The notes beneath the pieces are model-generated. The model was not told where the DNA came from. It did not search any database and saw nothing but the letters and a program-made list of their open reading frames with translations. Positions 15,691-23,439 of a DNA stretch of 41,396 nt are shown here, piece by piece. The number at the start of each line of letters is the position of its first letter. The first letter of the stretch is position 1. The stretch lies in contig CAZFBD010000042.1 in assembly GCA_964517125.1 (NCBI GenBank), positions 1-41,396 on the forward strand, written 5' to 3'. The DNA is from SHLQ01 sp964517125 (lineage in GTDB: Bacteria > Actinomycetota > Acidimicrobiia > Acidimicrobiales > SHLQ01). Made by a program: the position numbers and the translations under genes.

Positions 15691-17069
15691 GGGTGCATCT
15701 CGTTCGGCGCATCGGGGTGCTCTCGCGACCCGAGCGCCGCAACAGCGACAGCCGCAACCATCGCCAAGCACAGACCACCCAGTGCGAGTTTCAGTGCTCC
15801 ATCGGCACCAACCCACTCCCAAATGAGGCCGAAGCCGGCCGCCGAACCCATGCGGGCAAACGCCACACCGGTGGCCAGTACGGCCAGCCCAGAGCTACGG
15901 GATTCTTCGGGAATGACGGCGGCGGCCAACGCTGGCAACACGCCATCGGTCGCCCCGTAGTACAGCCCCAGGAGAACAAGGATCGCAACGATGCTCGGCG
16001 TGCTCGTGGCACCGCGGAGCAACAGCACATAGACCAGTGCCAACATCACATGACCGGCAACCCAGACGCGGGCCCGACCCACCCGGTCCGACAGTCGACC
16101 AATGGGGGTGGCCGAAAGCAGGAATGCCACCGCAGTGCCGGCGAAGAGCAAGGGGAACCATTCCATGCCGAAACCACTGGTTCCCACCTCCGACGCCTCG
16201 CCAGAGGCGTTCCAGATCACCAGATACACCAGCGAGTCACCGATGGTGAACAGGCCGAAACCGGCTCCCAGCACCAGGATTCGACGGAAGCCACGGTTGC
16301 GTACCTGTTCGCGAAGCGACGGTCTGGTCCGGACTCCGACGCTGGACGGTCCGACCCCAACGACAGGGTTGCGGACGCGAGTCGTGATGACGGCGAAGCC
16401 CAACAGTCCAAAGCAGAAACTCAGGACGAAAATGGAGTCGAACGAACCGGGAATTGCAAGCAGTACGCCGAACGCGAGCAACGGGCCAATGAGTGCTCCC
16501 GCGGCATCCATGGATCGGTGAATGCCGAAGGCTGTCCCCCAAGCGGCCTGCGGTGTGGCCAACGAGATCATCGCGTCACGCGGCCCGGTACGGAGTCCCT
16601 TCCCCAATCGGTCCAGCAGCAGAAACGGAACGACCGGCAAGCCCACCCAGACCGAACCCAACAGGCCGGCACGGGTCGCCGTCGACAGGCCGTATCCCGT
16701 CGCGGCCGTCTCCTTCGGCTTGCGTGTCCGGTCGGCGATGGAACCACCAACAATCCGCAACGCAGCGTTCGCAAGTTCGTACGCACCCTGAAACAAGCCG
16801 AAGGCGGCAGGCGAGAACCCCAGGCCGACCGTCAGATAGAGGGGAATGACCGCGGCCACCATCTCCGAGGAGATGTCGCTGAAGAAGCTCGTGAGCCCAA
16901 GAGCGAGGACCGTGCCGTTGAACGCGCCGCGGCGCGAACGCTTGCCGACCGCTTGGTCGGGTCGGGCACCCAAGCCTGTGTACACAGTGTTCAATCGGCC
17001 AAAAGGGCGATTTGGTGAAGGGATTTCAGACCTTCCGACGTACCGACACCGAACCCGGGAAACATCCAT
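15687..17069 (-). CDS. MFS transporter
   Basis: A protein of up to 460 residues with 12 predicted membrane helices. The first helix contains LALGLTSFFSDISSEMV, and the loop between helices 2 and 3 contains the MFS-type GGSIADRTRKPK. The second half repeats this as GRLSDRVGRARVW. The substrate is unknown. The start is uncertain: the ATG at 17069 leaves only 35 nt to the divergent dnaX start and adds a basic, non-family N-terminus. An internal GTG near 16985 (beginning VYTGLGARPDQ) may be the true start and would leave room for promoters. It ends in a 4-nt overlap with the propeller protein, forming a two-gene operon. Confidence 0.88.
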   Translation of the reverse strand: MDVSRVRCRYVGRSEIPSPNRPFGRLNTVYTGLGARPDQAVGKRSRRGAFNGTVLALGLTSFFSDISSEMVAAVIPLYLTVGLGFSPAAFGLFQGAYELANAALRIVGGSIADRTRKPKETAATGYGLSTATRAGLLGSVWVGLPVVPFLLLDRLGKGLRTGPRDAMISLATPQAAWGTAFGIHRSMDAAGALIGPLLAFGVLLAIPGSFDSIFVLSFCFGLLGFAVITTRVRNPVVGVGPSSVGVRTRPSLREQVRNRGFRRILVLGAGFGLFTIGDSLVYLVIWNASGEASEVGTSGFGMEWFPLLFAGTAVAFLLSATPIGRLSDRVGRARVWVAGHVMLALVYVLLLRGATSTPSIVAILVLLGLYYGATDGVLPALAAAVIPEESRSSGLAVLATGVAFARMGSAAGFGLIWEWVGADGALKLALGGLCLAMVAAVAVAALGSREHPDAPNEMHP

Positions 17070-17104
17070 TGCTGGTCGACCGTCGCGCCTCGTAGAGTCG
17101 ATCC

Positions 17105-19129
17105 GTGGCCTATCAATCTCTGTACCGGCGGTACCGTCCGCAGAAGTTCTCCGAGATGCGTGGGCAGGAGCACGTCGTCAAGGCGTTGCGCAACGCCGTT
17201 CGCGAAGAGCGTGTCGGTCACGCCTACCTGCTCAGCGGACCACGGGGAACGGGCAAGACCACGGCGGCCCGCATCCTGGCCAAGGCGCTCAATTGCGAGA
17301 ACCTGCAGGACGGCGAGCCGTGTGGCGAGTGCGACCCGTGCTTGTCCATCGAAGCCGGCACCAGCTACGACCTGCTCGAACTCGATGCGGCGTCCAACAA
17401 CAAAGTCGACGACATGCGCTCGCTGCTTGCGAACGTCGCCACCGGCACCAATGGCAAGCGCAAGGTGTACCTCCTCGATGAGGTGCACATGCTCACGTCC
17501 GGGGCGGAGAACGCCCTGCTCAAGACGCTCGAAGAACCGCCCGACCACGTGGTTTTCGTGCTCGCCACCACCGAACCGCACAAGGTCGTACCAACCATTC
17601 GCAGCCGCACCCAGCAGCTCGAACTCACGCTCATTGGCGCCGACGACATCGCCCAACTCGTTCGCGATGTAGCCACCGATGCCGGTCTCGACGTCGACGA
17701 GAACGCGGTTGGCCATGTGGTCAAGACCGGCGGCGGCTCCGCGCGCGACACCCTTTCTGCCCTCGACCAGGTCGTGGCCGCCGGCGGCGTCACCAACGCC
17801 GATGAGTCCACGGCCGACCTCCTCGAGGCCCTCGCCACGAACGATGCTGCGCTCGCGATGCGGGCCATCGAGGCAGCCACCGAACGGGGCGTCGACTCGC
17901 GTCGAATCGGCGAGCGATTCATCGATGCGCTGCGAACCGTGTTTCTCGTGAAAATGGGCTCGGTGCCTCCTCGTCTGTCCGAGCCCGAACGCGAACTTGC
18001 CGACCGATGGCTCGAAGCCCTGTCACCGGCCACCATCACCCGAAGTCTTGAAACCGTTGGGCGTTCGCTGGTCGACATGCGCCAGGCACCCGACCCCCGC
18101 ATCGACCTCGAAGTCGCCTTCGTGCGCATCTGTGACCCCACGACCGACGCTTCGGTCGCCGCACTCACTGCACGGGTCGAAGCGCTCGAAGCCACACTGG
18201 CTGGTGGTGCTCCCATCACTGCAGCCGCTGCTCCTGCCCCCATGGCGGCCTCGGCACCTGCGCAACCCACCGCCGAGGCCACGGTTGCCGACACACAGCA
18301 GCCGGCTCCCGCCCCCGCCGCGCAAGCCGCTCCACCGGCCGAAGAGCGCCCCACGGCAACACCCGGCGCCTCTCCCGCCGACGTGGCCCGCGCCGCGCTT
18401 CGTCCACGATCGGGCGGTGGCGGCGGGTCACCGGCTGCATCCCGAAAGCCCACCCCGACCGCACCTGCAGAAGCGGAGCCACGCGCCGAACGTCCACAGG
18501 CATCGGCCCCACCGCCGCCTTCGATGCGTAACGACCGCCCGGCACCAAGTCCCGCTCCCGAACCAGCTGCAACCCCTGCGGAGGAGCCGGCACCAGACAC
18601 GACCGCCCACGTCGACGACGCGCCGCTGCCGGACGAGCCCATGCCCGACGAGCCGATGCCCGAAGAGCACGAGCCGGCCCCAGCACCCGTGGCCGCCTCC
18701 GGTGGTGGGCTTTCGCTCGAGCAGGTTCGCGAAGGTTGGAACCAGATGCTCGACGGTCAGTCCACGAAGGCGCGGGCCCGCTTCCTCGCTGGTGAAGTGC
18801 AAGCGGTCGAGGGCAACGTGGTCACGTTCGTGCTGCCGATCGAAGCTCAGCTGAAGCGGTGTGCACCGTTCACGTCCGAGATTGAGGCCGCCATCGAAAG
18901 CCACTTCGGGCATCCGGCGACCATTAGCCTCACCACCGGCCCATCCATGAGCGAGGCGAACAATCGGCCCCGCTCCGGACAGCCCACGCAGCAGGCATCC
19001 AACCTTCCAGCCGAGGACGAGGTAGACATACACGATCTGACCGATGCCGATGTCGGCAACAGCTCGGTCGTCGAACGAATCACCGATGTGTTTCCCGGCG
19101 CCGAAGTACTCGCTCCACCAGAAAACTGA
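17105..19129 (+). CDS. dnaX: DNA polymerase III subunits gamma and tau
   Basis: A 674-residue clamp-loader ATPase starting with GTG. The N-terminal AAA+ module has Walker A GPRGTGKT (45-52), a four-Cys zinc site (Cys64, 73, 76, 79), LDAASNNKVDD, Walker B VYLLDEVH (121-128) and the sensor/SRC region around TIRSRTQ (164-170). It loads the beta sliding clamp and organises the replisome. Residues about 375-560 are a Pro/Ala/Glu low-complexity linker, and a folded C-terminal tau-like domain begins near SLEQVREGWNQML. I see no run of A suggesting programmed frameshifting. It forms an operon with ybaB and recR; the ybaB Shine-Dalgarno overlaps the dnaX stop. Confidence 0.97.
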   Translation: MAYQSLYRRYRPQKFSEMRGQEHVVKALRNAVREERVGHAYLLSGPRGTGKTTAARILAKALNCENLQDGEPCGECDPCLSIEAGTSYDLLELDAASNNKVDDMRSLLANVATGTNGKRKVYLLDEVHMLTSGAENALLKTLEEPPDHVVFVLATTEPHKVVPTIRSRTQQLELTLIGADDIAQLVRDVATDAGLDVDENAVGHVVKTGGGSARDTLSALDQVVAAGGVTNADESTADLLEALATNDAALAMRAIEAATERGVDSRRIGERFIDALRTVFLVKMGSVPPRLSEPERELADRWLEALSPATITRSLETVGRSLVDMRQAPDPRIDLEVAFVRICDPTTDASVAALTARVEALEATLAGGAPITAAAAPAPMAASAPAQPTAEATVADTQQPAPAPAAQAAPPAEERPTATPGASPADVARAALRPRSGGGGGSPAASRKPTPTAPAEAEPRAERPQASAPPPPSMRNDRPAPSPAPEPAATPAEEPAPDTTAHVDDAPLPDEPMPDEPMPEEHEPAPAPVAASGGGLSLEQVREGWNQMLDGQSTKARARFLAGEVQAVEGNVVTFVLPIEAQLKRCAPFTSEIEAAIESHFGHPATISLTTGPSMSEANNRPRSGQPTQQASNLPAEDEVDIHDLTDADVGNSSVVERITDVFPGAEVLAPPEN

Positions 19130-19137
19130 GGTGTTTC

Positions 19138-19524
19138 ATGTCTGACCAATCATCACCCGAAGGCGGACTTCCCGATCTCGGTGCACTCCTTGGCGGCGGC
19201 GCCGCTGGCGCCGGAGGCATGCCCGACCTCGGTGGGCTCATGGCACAGGCGCAGGAAATGATGGCGAGCGCGCAGCAGAAGGCCGAAGAGATCGTCGAGG
19301 GCAGCGCAGGCGGCGGTGTCGTCAAGGTGCAGGTCGACGGCTCACTCAACTTCCATTCCGTCACGATCGACGCATCCGTCGTTGACCCTGCCGATGTCGA
19401 CATGCTGCAGGATCTCGTACTTGCGGCACTGCGCGACGCTGCCAGCCAGATTCAGGATGGCCAGGCCGATGCAATGGGTGGCATGGATCTTGGCGGACTC
19501 GGCGGACTCCTCGGCGGCGCCTGA
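19138..19524 (+). CDS. ybaB: YbaB/EbfC family nucleoid-associated protein
   Basis: A 128-residue DNA-binding protein. The family core includes AQAQEMMASAQQKAEEI (helix) followed by VQVDGSLNFHSVTIDASV (beta-hairpin) and a second helix. Gly/Leu-rich flexible tails at both ends (PDLGALLGGGAAGAGG and GGMDLGGLGGLLGGA) make it longer than the usual ~105 residues. YbaB proteins bind DNA as dimers and affect nucleoid structure. A GAGG Shine-Dalgarno overlaps the dnaX stop codon, and recR starts directly after the ybaB stop: the classical dnaX-ybaB-recR order. Confidence 0.94.
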   Translation: MSDQSSPEGGLPDLGALLGGGAAGAGGMPDLGGLMAQAQEMMASAQQKAEEIVEGSAGGGVVKVQVDGSLNFHSVTIDASVVDPADVDMLQDLVLAALRDAASQIQDGQADAMGGMDLGGLGGLLGGA

Positions 19525-20130
19525 GTGGCCATCTTTGCCGGACCCGTTCAGGACCTCATCGACGAGCTTGGTCGGCTTCCCGGCGTGGGCCCCAAGTCGG
19601 CGCAGCGCATCGCCTACCACCTGCTGAAGATCCCGAAGCTCGACGCCACCCGGTTGGCCACGGCGATCACCGAGGTGAAGGAGAAGATCTCCTTCTGCGA
19701 CCGATGTTTCAACATTGCCGAGGGCGCCGAGTGCGGCATCTGCATGGACCCGGGCCGCGACTCCTCCGTGTTGTGTGTGGTCGAGGAGTCGCGCGACATC
19801 GTGGCCGTGGAGCGGACCCGCGAGTACAAGGGCCGCTACCACGTGCTCCAGGGCGCCATCAGCCCCATCGAGGGCGTCGGCCCCGAGCAGCTTCGGATCG
19901 CCGAGCTCCTCGGTCGAATCACGGACGAACAGGTCGACGAGATCATCCTGTGCACCAACCCGAACATCGAGGGTGAAGCCACAGCCATGTATCTCGCCCG
20001 TCTCCTCGAACCGCTCGGCATCACCGTGACCAAGATCGCCTCCGGCCTGCCGGTCGGCGGTGACCTCGAATACGCCGACGAACTCACGCTCGGTCGGGCA
20101 CTCGAAGGCCGCCAAAAACTCGGCAGCTGA
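19525..20130 (+). CDS. recR: Recombination mediator protein RecR
   Basis: A 201-residue RecR of normal length starting with GTG immediately after the ybaB TGA. The order is a helix-hairpin-helix (LPGVGPKSAQRIAYHLL), a four-Cys zinc finger (CDRCFNIAEGAECGIC), a Toprim domain (VLCVVEESRDIVAVERT onward, with CTNPNIEGEATA) and a C-terminal Walker-B-like GLPVGGDLEYADELTL. RecR, with RecO and RecF, loads RecA at gaps and stalled forks. It is the last gene of the operon and is followed by strong hairpins. Confidence 0.97.
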   Translation: MAIFAGPVQDLIDELGRLPGVGPKSAQRIAYHLLKIPKLDATRLATAITEVKEKISFCDRCFNIAEGAECGICMDPGRDSSVLCVVEESRDIVAVERTREYKGRYHVLQGAISPIEGVGPEQLRIAELLGRITDEQVDEIILCTNPNIEGEATAMYLARLLEPLGITVTKIASGLPVGGDLEYADELTLGRALEGRQKLGS

Positions 20131-20172
20131 CCAACAGCGCCCACCACAAAACCTCACCCTCCGCACCCGCCT

Positions 20173-20205
20173 CACCACACAAGGGGCCAGGCCCCTCATG
20201 TGGTG
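20173..20205. repeat. Palindromic hairpin element, first copy
   Basis: CACCACA and AGGGGCC arms pair with GGCCCCT and TGTGGTG around a single A; only a CA/CA mismatch interrupts 14 bp. It shares the core GGGGCCAGGCCCC with the element at 20296-20322. It lies downstream of recR and could end its transcription or be a REP-like dispersed repeat. Confidence 0.85.
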
Positions 20206-20295
20206 AAGCGAAGACACTCCGCGGTCGAGTCGTTGAGAAACCAACAGTTCCACCATGAAGTGGACGATCGCGACCACTCTACGTGGGGGTGGTCT

Positions 20296-20322
20296 CACAA
20301 CAGGGGCCAGGCCCCTGTTGTG
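20296..20322. repeat. Palindromic hairpin element, second copy (13-bp perfect arms)
   Basis: CACAACAGGGGCC and GGCCCCTGTTGTG are perfect 13-bp inverted arms around one A. It shares its GC core with 20173-20205, while the outer parts differ by compensating changes, so pairing and not sequence is conserved. It sits between convergent recR and the DUF2339-like gene. The remaining 20131-20374 sequence shows no gene. Confidence 0.88.
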
Positions 20323-20374
20323 GTTTGGTGACCACTAGATGGGGTGGACCGTTGGATCGGTGGAGTTGTTCGGG

Positions 20375-22285
20375 TCAGTGGAGTTGCTGGGGTCTCTGCG
20401 GTTGTTGGCCAGCGGATCGGAGATGTTTGGAATCCGGTGAGTTGTTGGCCGGCGGATCGTTTGACTCGTTGAGGAGGGTTGGGAGGACGAAGGCGAGACG
20501 GAGGAAGACTCCGCCGATCACGAAGAAGAGGGCTGCCCGCCAGAGGACGTCGACGGCGACGAGGTCGACGAAGATGAGCTTGGCGCCGGTCACGACCAGT
20601 GTGGCCAGACCCACCTTCACCGCCATTCGGACCCGCTCGGCCCGCAGCGTGCCGGTCCAGATCTGACGGCTCACGAGAAGCGCGACGCCAGCGAACGCCC
20701 ACGACATGCTCACCCACATCTGACCCTGTGGAGCCGACTGCCAAACCGCTGCGAACCAGGTGAGGACTGCGAGCCACGGAAGAATCCAGACATCACCGAG
20801 CAGGGCGTGGTTGCGGAACCGCCAGCCGGCCGCAAGGCCGGTCACCACGACGATTGCGGTGACCAACCCGTTGCCGATGTCGAGACCCGTCTCCAATGCC
20901 CCGGCGACAAGCAGCATTGCGGTCCACGAGGCGACGATGCCACCAAGGGCGGTTGCACCAACGAGCATCTCCGGAGCCCGAGACCGATCGGCGAGCACAC
21001 CGGTGATGACCGCTTGCGCAAACAACCCAGCGAGGAGCGCCGGACCGTCGAGCAACAGCGTCAGTCCCACAGTCGTGGTTCCGACCGCCGCCAGCTGATG
21101 AAGCATCACCATCGTTGGGTGCCACGTTGTGTGTAGTGCCGTGACACCGAGGCCGAACAGCAGGCCGACGCCCATGAAGGCCCAGCCAGACGAGATGGCA
21201 AGGAAGGGTGCCTCGACCAGAAGAACGGCCAGGACCACGCCAGCCCACGGGATCGACACTGCAGCAAGGCGGGCCTCGAGCAACATCAGCGTGCGACCGC
21301 CGATGCCGGAGTCGGGATCGAACTCGGTTGCCTGCGAGACGGCGAGACTCAACACCGCGCCCACAGCGAACATCACGACCGCCATGGACATGGATGTCAC
21401 ACCATCGTCGGCCACGACGAGCGTTCCGACCGCAGCGATGGCTGCTGCAGTGACTGCTCCAACGCTTCGACCCATGACCCAGCCTCGACCATGTGTGACC
21501 AGGGCGAGTGCCAGCGCCCACAGCCCAGCTGCGAGAACAAGCACCACGCCTGCGGGTTCCACCTCGCCTGCCAACAACACCATTCCCGCGAACAGGGCGG
21601 GAGCACCAAACACCGAGATGAGCTCGCTGTCGTGCAGGCGGGCCAGTGCCAGAAAGCCACCAACGGCGACCGCCAACCACCCCACGGCGACCGGCAGGCT
21701 GAGCAGGTCGAGCCCCACGTAGCCAACGACGCCGGAAACAAAGAATGCGGCCGCGCCTCCTGCGGCCATCGTCACGCGCCACGGTCGCCGGCCCTCGCCG
21801 AACCGGAAGCTCTGCGCCACGAGACCCAGAGATGCCCCGGTTGCGAGCACCAGCTGCGCCGTTGGACCGATCCAACCCCGGCTGATGGCGGTTGAGACGA
21901 AGAACACGGCGGCGAGCACCACCAGGCCAATGCCACCGACGCGAAAGAGCCACTCGAGCGGAGCGAACGACGAACGCGCAGGTGGCGAAGTCGGCCGGGG
22001 CGACGGTGGCTGTGGAGGTGGTGGACCCGCCGGGGGCGGAGGCATCGGTGCAGGCATGGTGGGCGGCGACGGAGGCGCGGGTCCTGTGCCAATGGAGGGG
22101 ACCGGCGCCGGCGGCGGCTCCAACAGTTCGGGACGTGTGTGTCCGGTCAGATCGTGTTCGAGCGTGTGTTCCAATGCAGCGACATCCACCGGCTGGCCGA
22201 GGTGTACCGCCATGAGTTCGGCCTCGACGGTCAGTAGAAGTCGTTCGAGCGCGGCAATGGCTGTTGGGTCCGGTTCGTGTTCCAT
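20375..22285 (-). CDS. DUF2339-like polytopic membrane protein
   Basis: About 636 residues from the ATG at 22285 (an upstream in-frame GTG at 22306 is also possible). A short N-terminal helical part (ALERLLLTVEAELMAVHLG) is followed by a Pro-rich linker at about 55-110. The rest is almost entirely hydrophobic, with some 16-20 membrane helices including WLFRVGGIGLVVLAAVFFV and SRGWIGPTAQL. This layout resembles DUF2339 membrane proteins, whose function is not known. The C-terminus after the last helix is polar and rich in Asn, Gln and Pro. It is monocistronic and convergent with recR. Confidence 0.7.
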   Translation of the reverse strand: MEHEPDPTAIAALERLLLTVEAELMAVHLGQPVDVAALEHTLEHDLTGHTRPELLEPPPAPVPSIGTGPAPPSPPTMPAPMPPPPAGPPPPQPPSPRPTSPPARSSFAPLEWLFRVGGIGLVVLAAVFFVSTAISRGWIGPTAQLVLATGASLGLVAQSFRFGEGRRPWRVTMAAGGAAAFFVSGVVGYVGLDLLSLPVAVGWLAVAVGGFLALARLHDSELISVFGAPALFAGMVLLAGEVEPAGVVLVLAAGLWALALALVTHGRGWVMGRSVGAVTAAAIAAVGTLVVADDGVTSMSMAVVMFAVGAVLSLAVSQATEFDPDSGIGGRTLMLLEARLAAVSIPWAGVVLAVLLVEAPFLAISSGWAFMGVGLLFGLGVTALHTTWHPTMVMLHQLAAVGTTTVGLTLLLDGPALLAGLFAQAVITGVLADRSRAPEMLVGATALGGIVASWTAMLLVAGALETGLDIGNGLVTAIVVVTGLAAGWRFRNHALLGDVWILPWLAVLTWFAAVWQSAPQGQMWVSMSWAFAGVALLVSRQIWTGTLRAERVRMAVKVGLATLVVTGAKLIFVDLVAVDVLWRAALFFVIGGVFLRLAFVLPTLLNESNDPPANNSPDSKHLRSAGQQPQRPQQLH

Positions 22286-22469
22286 GTCTTCACGGTCGCA
22301 GGGCACCCTGGCGAGCGGTCCTGGGGAAATCCCCCAATGTCGGCTGGGGGTTCAGAAAATCGGCGAATCCGTCGAAAGAACCATGACGAGCGTCTGGTCT
22401 GCCGGCTGCGGTGCGACGGGTGAGGAACCCGGCAGCACATATGACAGAAGGCGTTCGAATATGTCGAAA

Positions 22470-22487
22470 ACATTTCCAAAGAAATGT
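22470..22487. promoter_or_regulatory. Inverted repeat immediately upstream of the -35 box
   Basis: ACATTTC-CAAA-GAAATGT is a perfect 7-bp inverted repeat with a 4-nt spacer, ending 1 nt before the TTGACA at 22489. Position and symmetry suggest a binding site for a dimeric regulator of the promoter. The 22440-22530 stretch is distinctly AT-rich against its surroundings. Confidence 0.55.
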
Positions 22488-22488
22488 C

Positions 22489-22517
22489 TTGACACTTGAT
22501 CGACATCTTCGTAATAT
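22489..22517 (+). promoter_or_regulatory. Near-consensus housekeeping promoter with no gene downstream
   Basis: TTGACA at 22489-22494 and TAATAT at 22512-22517 are separated by 17 bp, close to an ideal sigma-70/HrdB promoter. Transcription would start near 22524 on the plus strand. A direct repeat TTCGTAA at 22508-22514 and 22519-22525, 11 bp apart (one helical turn), overlaps the -10 box and may bind a regulator. The next plus-strand gene starts at 23440, beyond a terminator, so the promoter probably serves a small RNA. Confidence 0.8.
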
Positions 22518-22523
22518 ATTCGT

Positions 22524-22691
22524 AACGTCATGTTGAAGAGGTTGATCAGGGTCACCTCTTGAACGGGACTGGGGACTAGCTGCTCCGGTCGGTCAGACCA
22601 TACGACCGCCCGCGCCTGATCGATCGGTGCAGTCACCCCCAAGCACGAAACACACTGCCCGGCACCTCGGTGTCGGGCAGTGTCCGTTTTT
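22524..22691 (+). ncRNA. Candidate small RNA of about 168 nt, family not recognised
   Basis: The stretch is bounded by a strong promoter and an intrinsic terminator and holds no substantial reading frame. Predicted hairpins: 22536-22560, a 9-bp stem AAGAGG(T)TGA with TCACCTCTT and one bulge; 22567-22590, an 8-bp stem GACTGGGG with CTCCGGTC including two G-U pairs; 22652-22683, the terminator stem. I compared it with what I remember of tmRNA, SRP RNA, RNase P RNA, 6S and 6C RNAs and see no match. A 10-codon frame (MLKRLIRVTS, ATG at 22530, TGA at 22562) begins close to the predicted transcript start, so a leader peptide or dual-function RNA is an alternative. The rest of 22286-22488 holds no gene I can support. 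Confidence 0.6.
22651..22691 (+). terminator. Strong Rho-independent terminator
   Basis: ACACTGCCCG (22652-22661) pairs perfectly with CGGGCAGTGT (22674-22683), extended inward by CACC/GGTG, and is followed by CCG and TTTTT (22687-22691). On the opposite strand the same hairpin is followed by a weaker GTTTCGT, so it may also end divIVA transcripts arriving from the right. Confidence 0.88.
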
Positions 22692-22708
22692 CAGCCCTCC
22701 GCCCCAAC

Positions 22709-23335
22709 TCAGTCGGGGGAGAGTTCGTTTCGCAGCGCAGCCTTCATGAACTCTGCGAGCGAACCATCGACCGACGAAACCGCTGGCGCCGAATCCCGCA
22801 GGTCGATGACATCGGTTTCGGCTTCAGGATCGCCGATGGTGCCCTGCAGCTCGTCCAGGGTGGACCGCAAGCGCTGATGAACATCGCGTTCCTGCGCCAG
22901 GAGCGCGTCGAGACGGGACTGCGTTTCCTGCAGCACGGCGTCGCTGCGGCGGCGGGCCTGATCTTCGGCGTCGACCGACAACTGCTCGGCAGACTCCTGC
23001 GCCTCGGTTCGAATGGCGACGGCGTCGCGACGAGCAGCGCCACGAATCTCCGCCGCTTCTTCACGAGCCGCATCGAGATCGACACCACCCGCGGCGTCTC
23101 GCGCGGCCTCGATGATGTCGTCGGCGCGGTCCTCGGCATCGCCAACGATCTGCTTGGCATGCGCGGTCGCGATCGCCACGGGATCGTCTTCACCACCGAG
23201 CTGATCGCGGACCCGCTGACGGGCGCGCATCTCCTGGGCGATTTCACGCAGGAAGTTCCGAACCTGCATGATGTCGTACCCACGCTTCCGCATTCGGAAG
23301 GGTTGGCGATCGATCTGCTCTGGTGTCAGATGCAT
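22709..23335 (-). CDS. DivIVA-domain coiled-coil protein
   Basis: A 208-residue protein from the ATG at 23335, which has an AAAGGA Shine-Dalgarno 8 nt upstream; longer starts in the frame lack family similarity. The N-terminus MHLTPEQIDRQPFRMRKRGY followed by DIMQVRNFL matches the DivIVA membrane-binding module (FR-x-x-x-RGYD-x-x-x-V-x-x-FL). Residues about 60-180 form an Ala/Glu/Arg-rich coiled coil. DivIVA-type proteins mark curved membranes and direct polar growth or septum placement in actinobacteria. The protein is shorter than Wag31-type DivIVA, so it may be a paralogue. It is divergent from the exonuclease gene. Confidence 0.87.
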   Translation of the reverse strand: MHLTPEQIDRQPFRMRKRGYDIMQVRNFLREIAQEMRARQRVRDQLGGEDDPVAIATAHAKQIVGDAEDRADDIIEAARDAAGGVDLDAAREEAAEIRGAARRDAVAIRTEAQESAEQLSVDAEDQARRRSDAVLQETQSRLDALLAQERDVHQRLRSTLDELQGTIGDPEAETDVIDLRDSAPAVSSVDGSLAEFMKAALRNELSPD

Positions 23336-23439
23336 CCGCCATTCCTTTCCGTGGAGCAACGACCTTGTTGTCTGTTTACCAAACCCCTGACCACAGTCGG
23401 TAGCTTTGCCCCCAAAGGATTCGAACAGGACGTGAGAAC

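Noticed and set aside
17365..18642. 425-codon minus-strand frame opposite dnaX
   Set aside because: Ser/Ala/Arg-rich mirror of dnaX, including its low-complexity linker; no motifs.
17105..19129. Programmed frameshift in dnaX
   Set aside because: No A6-7 or similar slippery run followed by a stop in the -1 frame was seen; a single full-length tau-type product is expected.
22453..22460. GTTCGAAT resembling a tRNA T-loop
   Set aside because: No acceptor, D or anticodon arms can be folded around it. I recognise no tRNA or rRNA anywhere in the window.
22352..22642. 96-codon minus-strand frame across the AT-rich island (TTG start)
   Set aside because: Fairly protein-like, but it would run over the promoter on the opposite strand, has no Shine-Dalgarno before its start, and shows no GC bias at third positions unlike its neighbours. 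Kept as a remote alternative to the small RNA.
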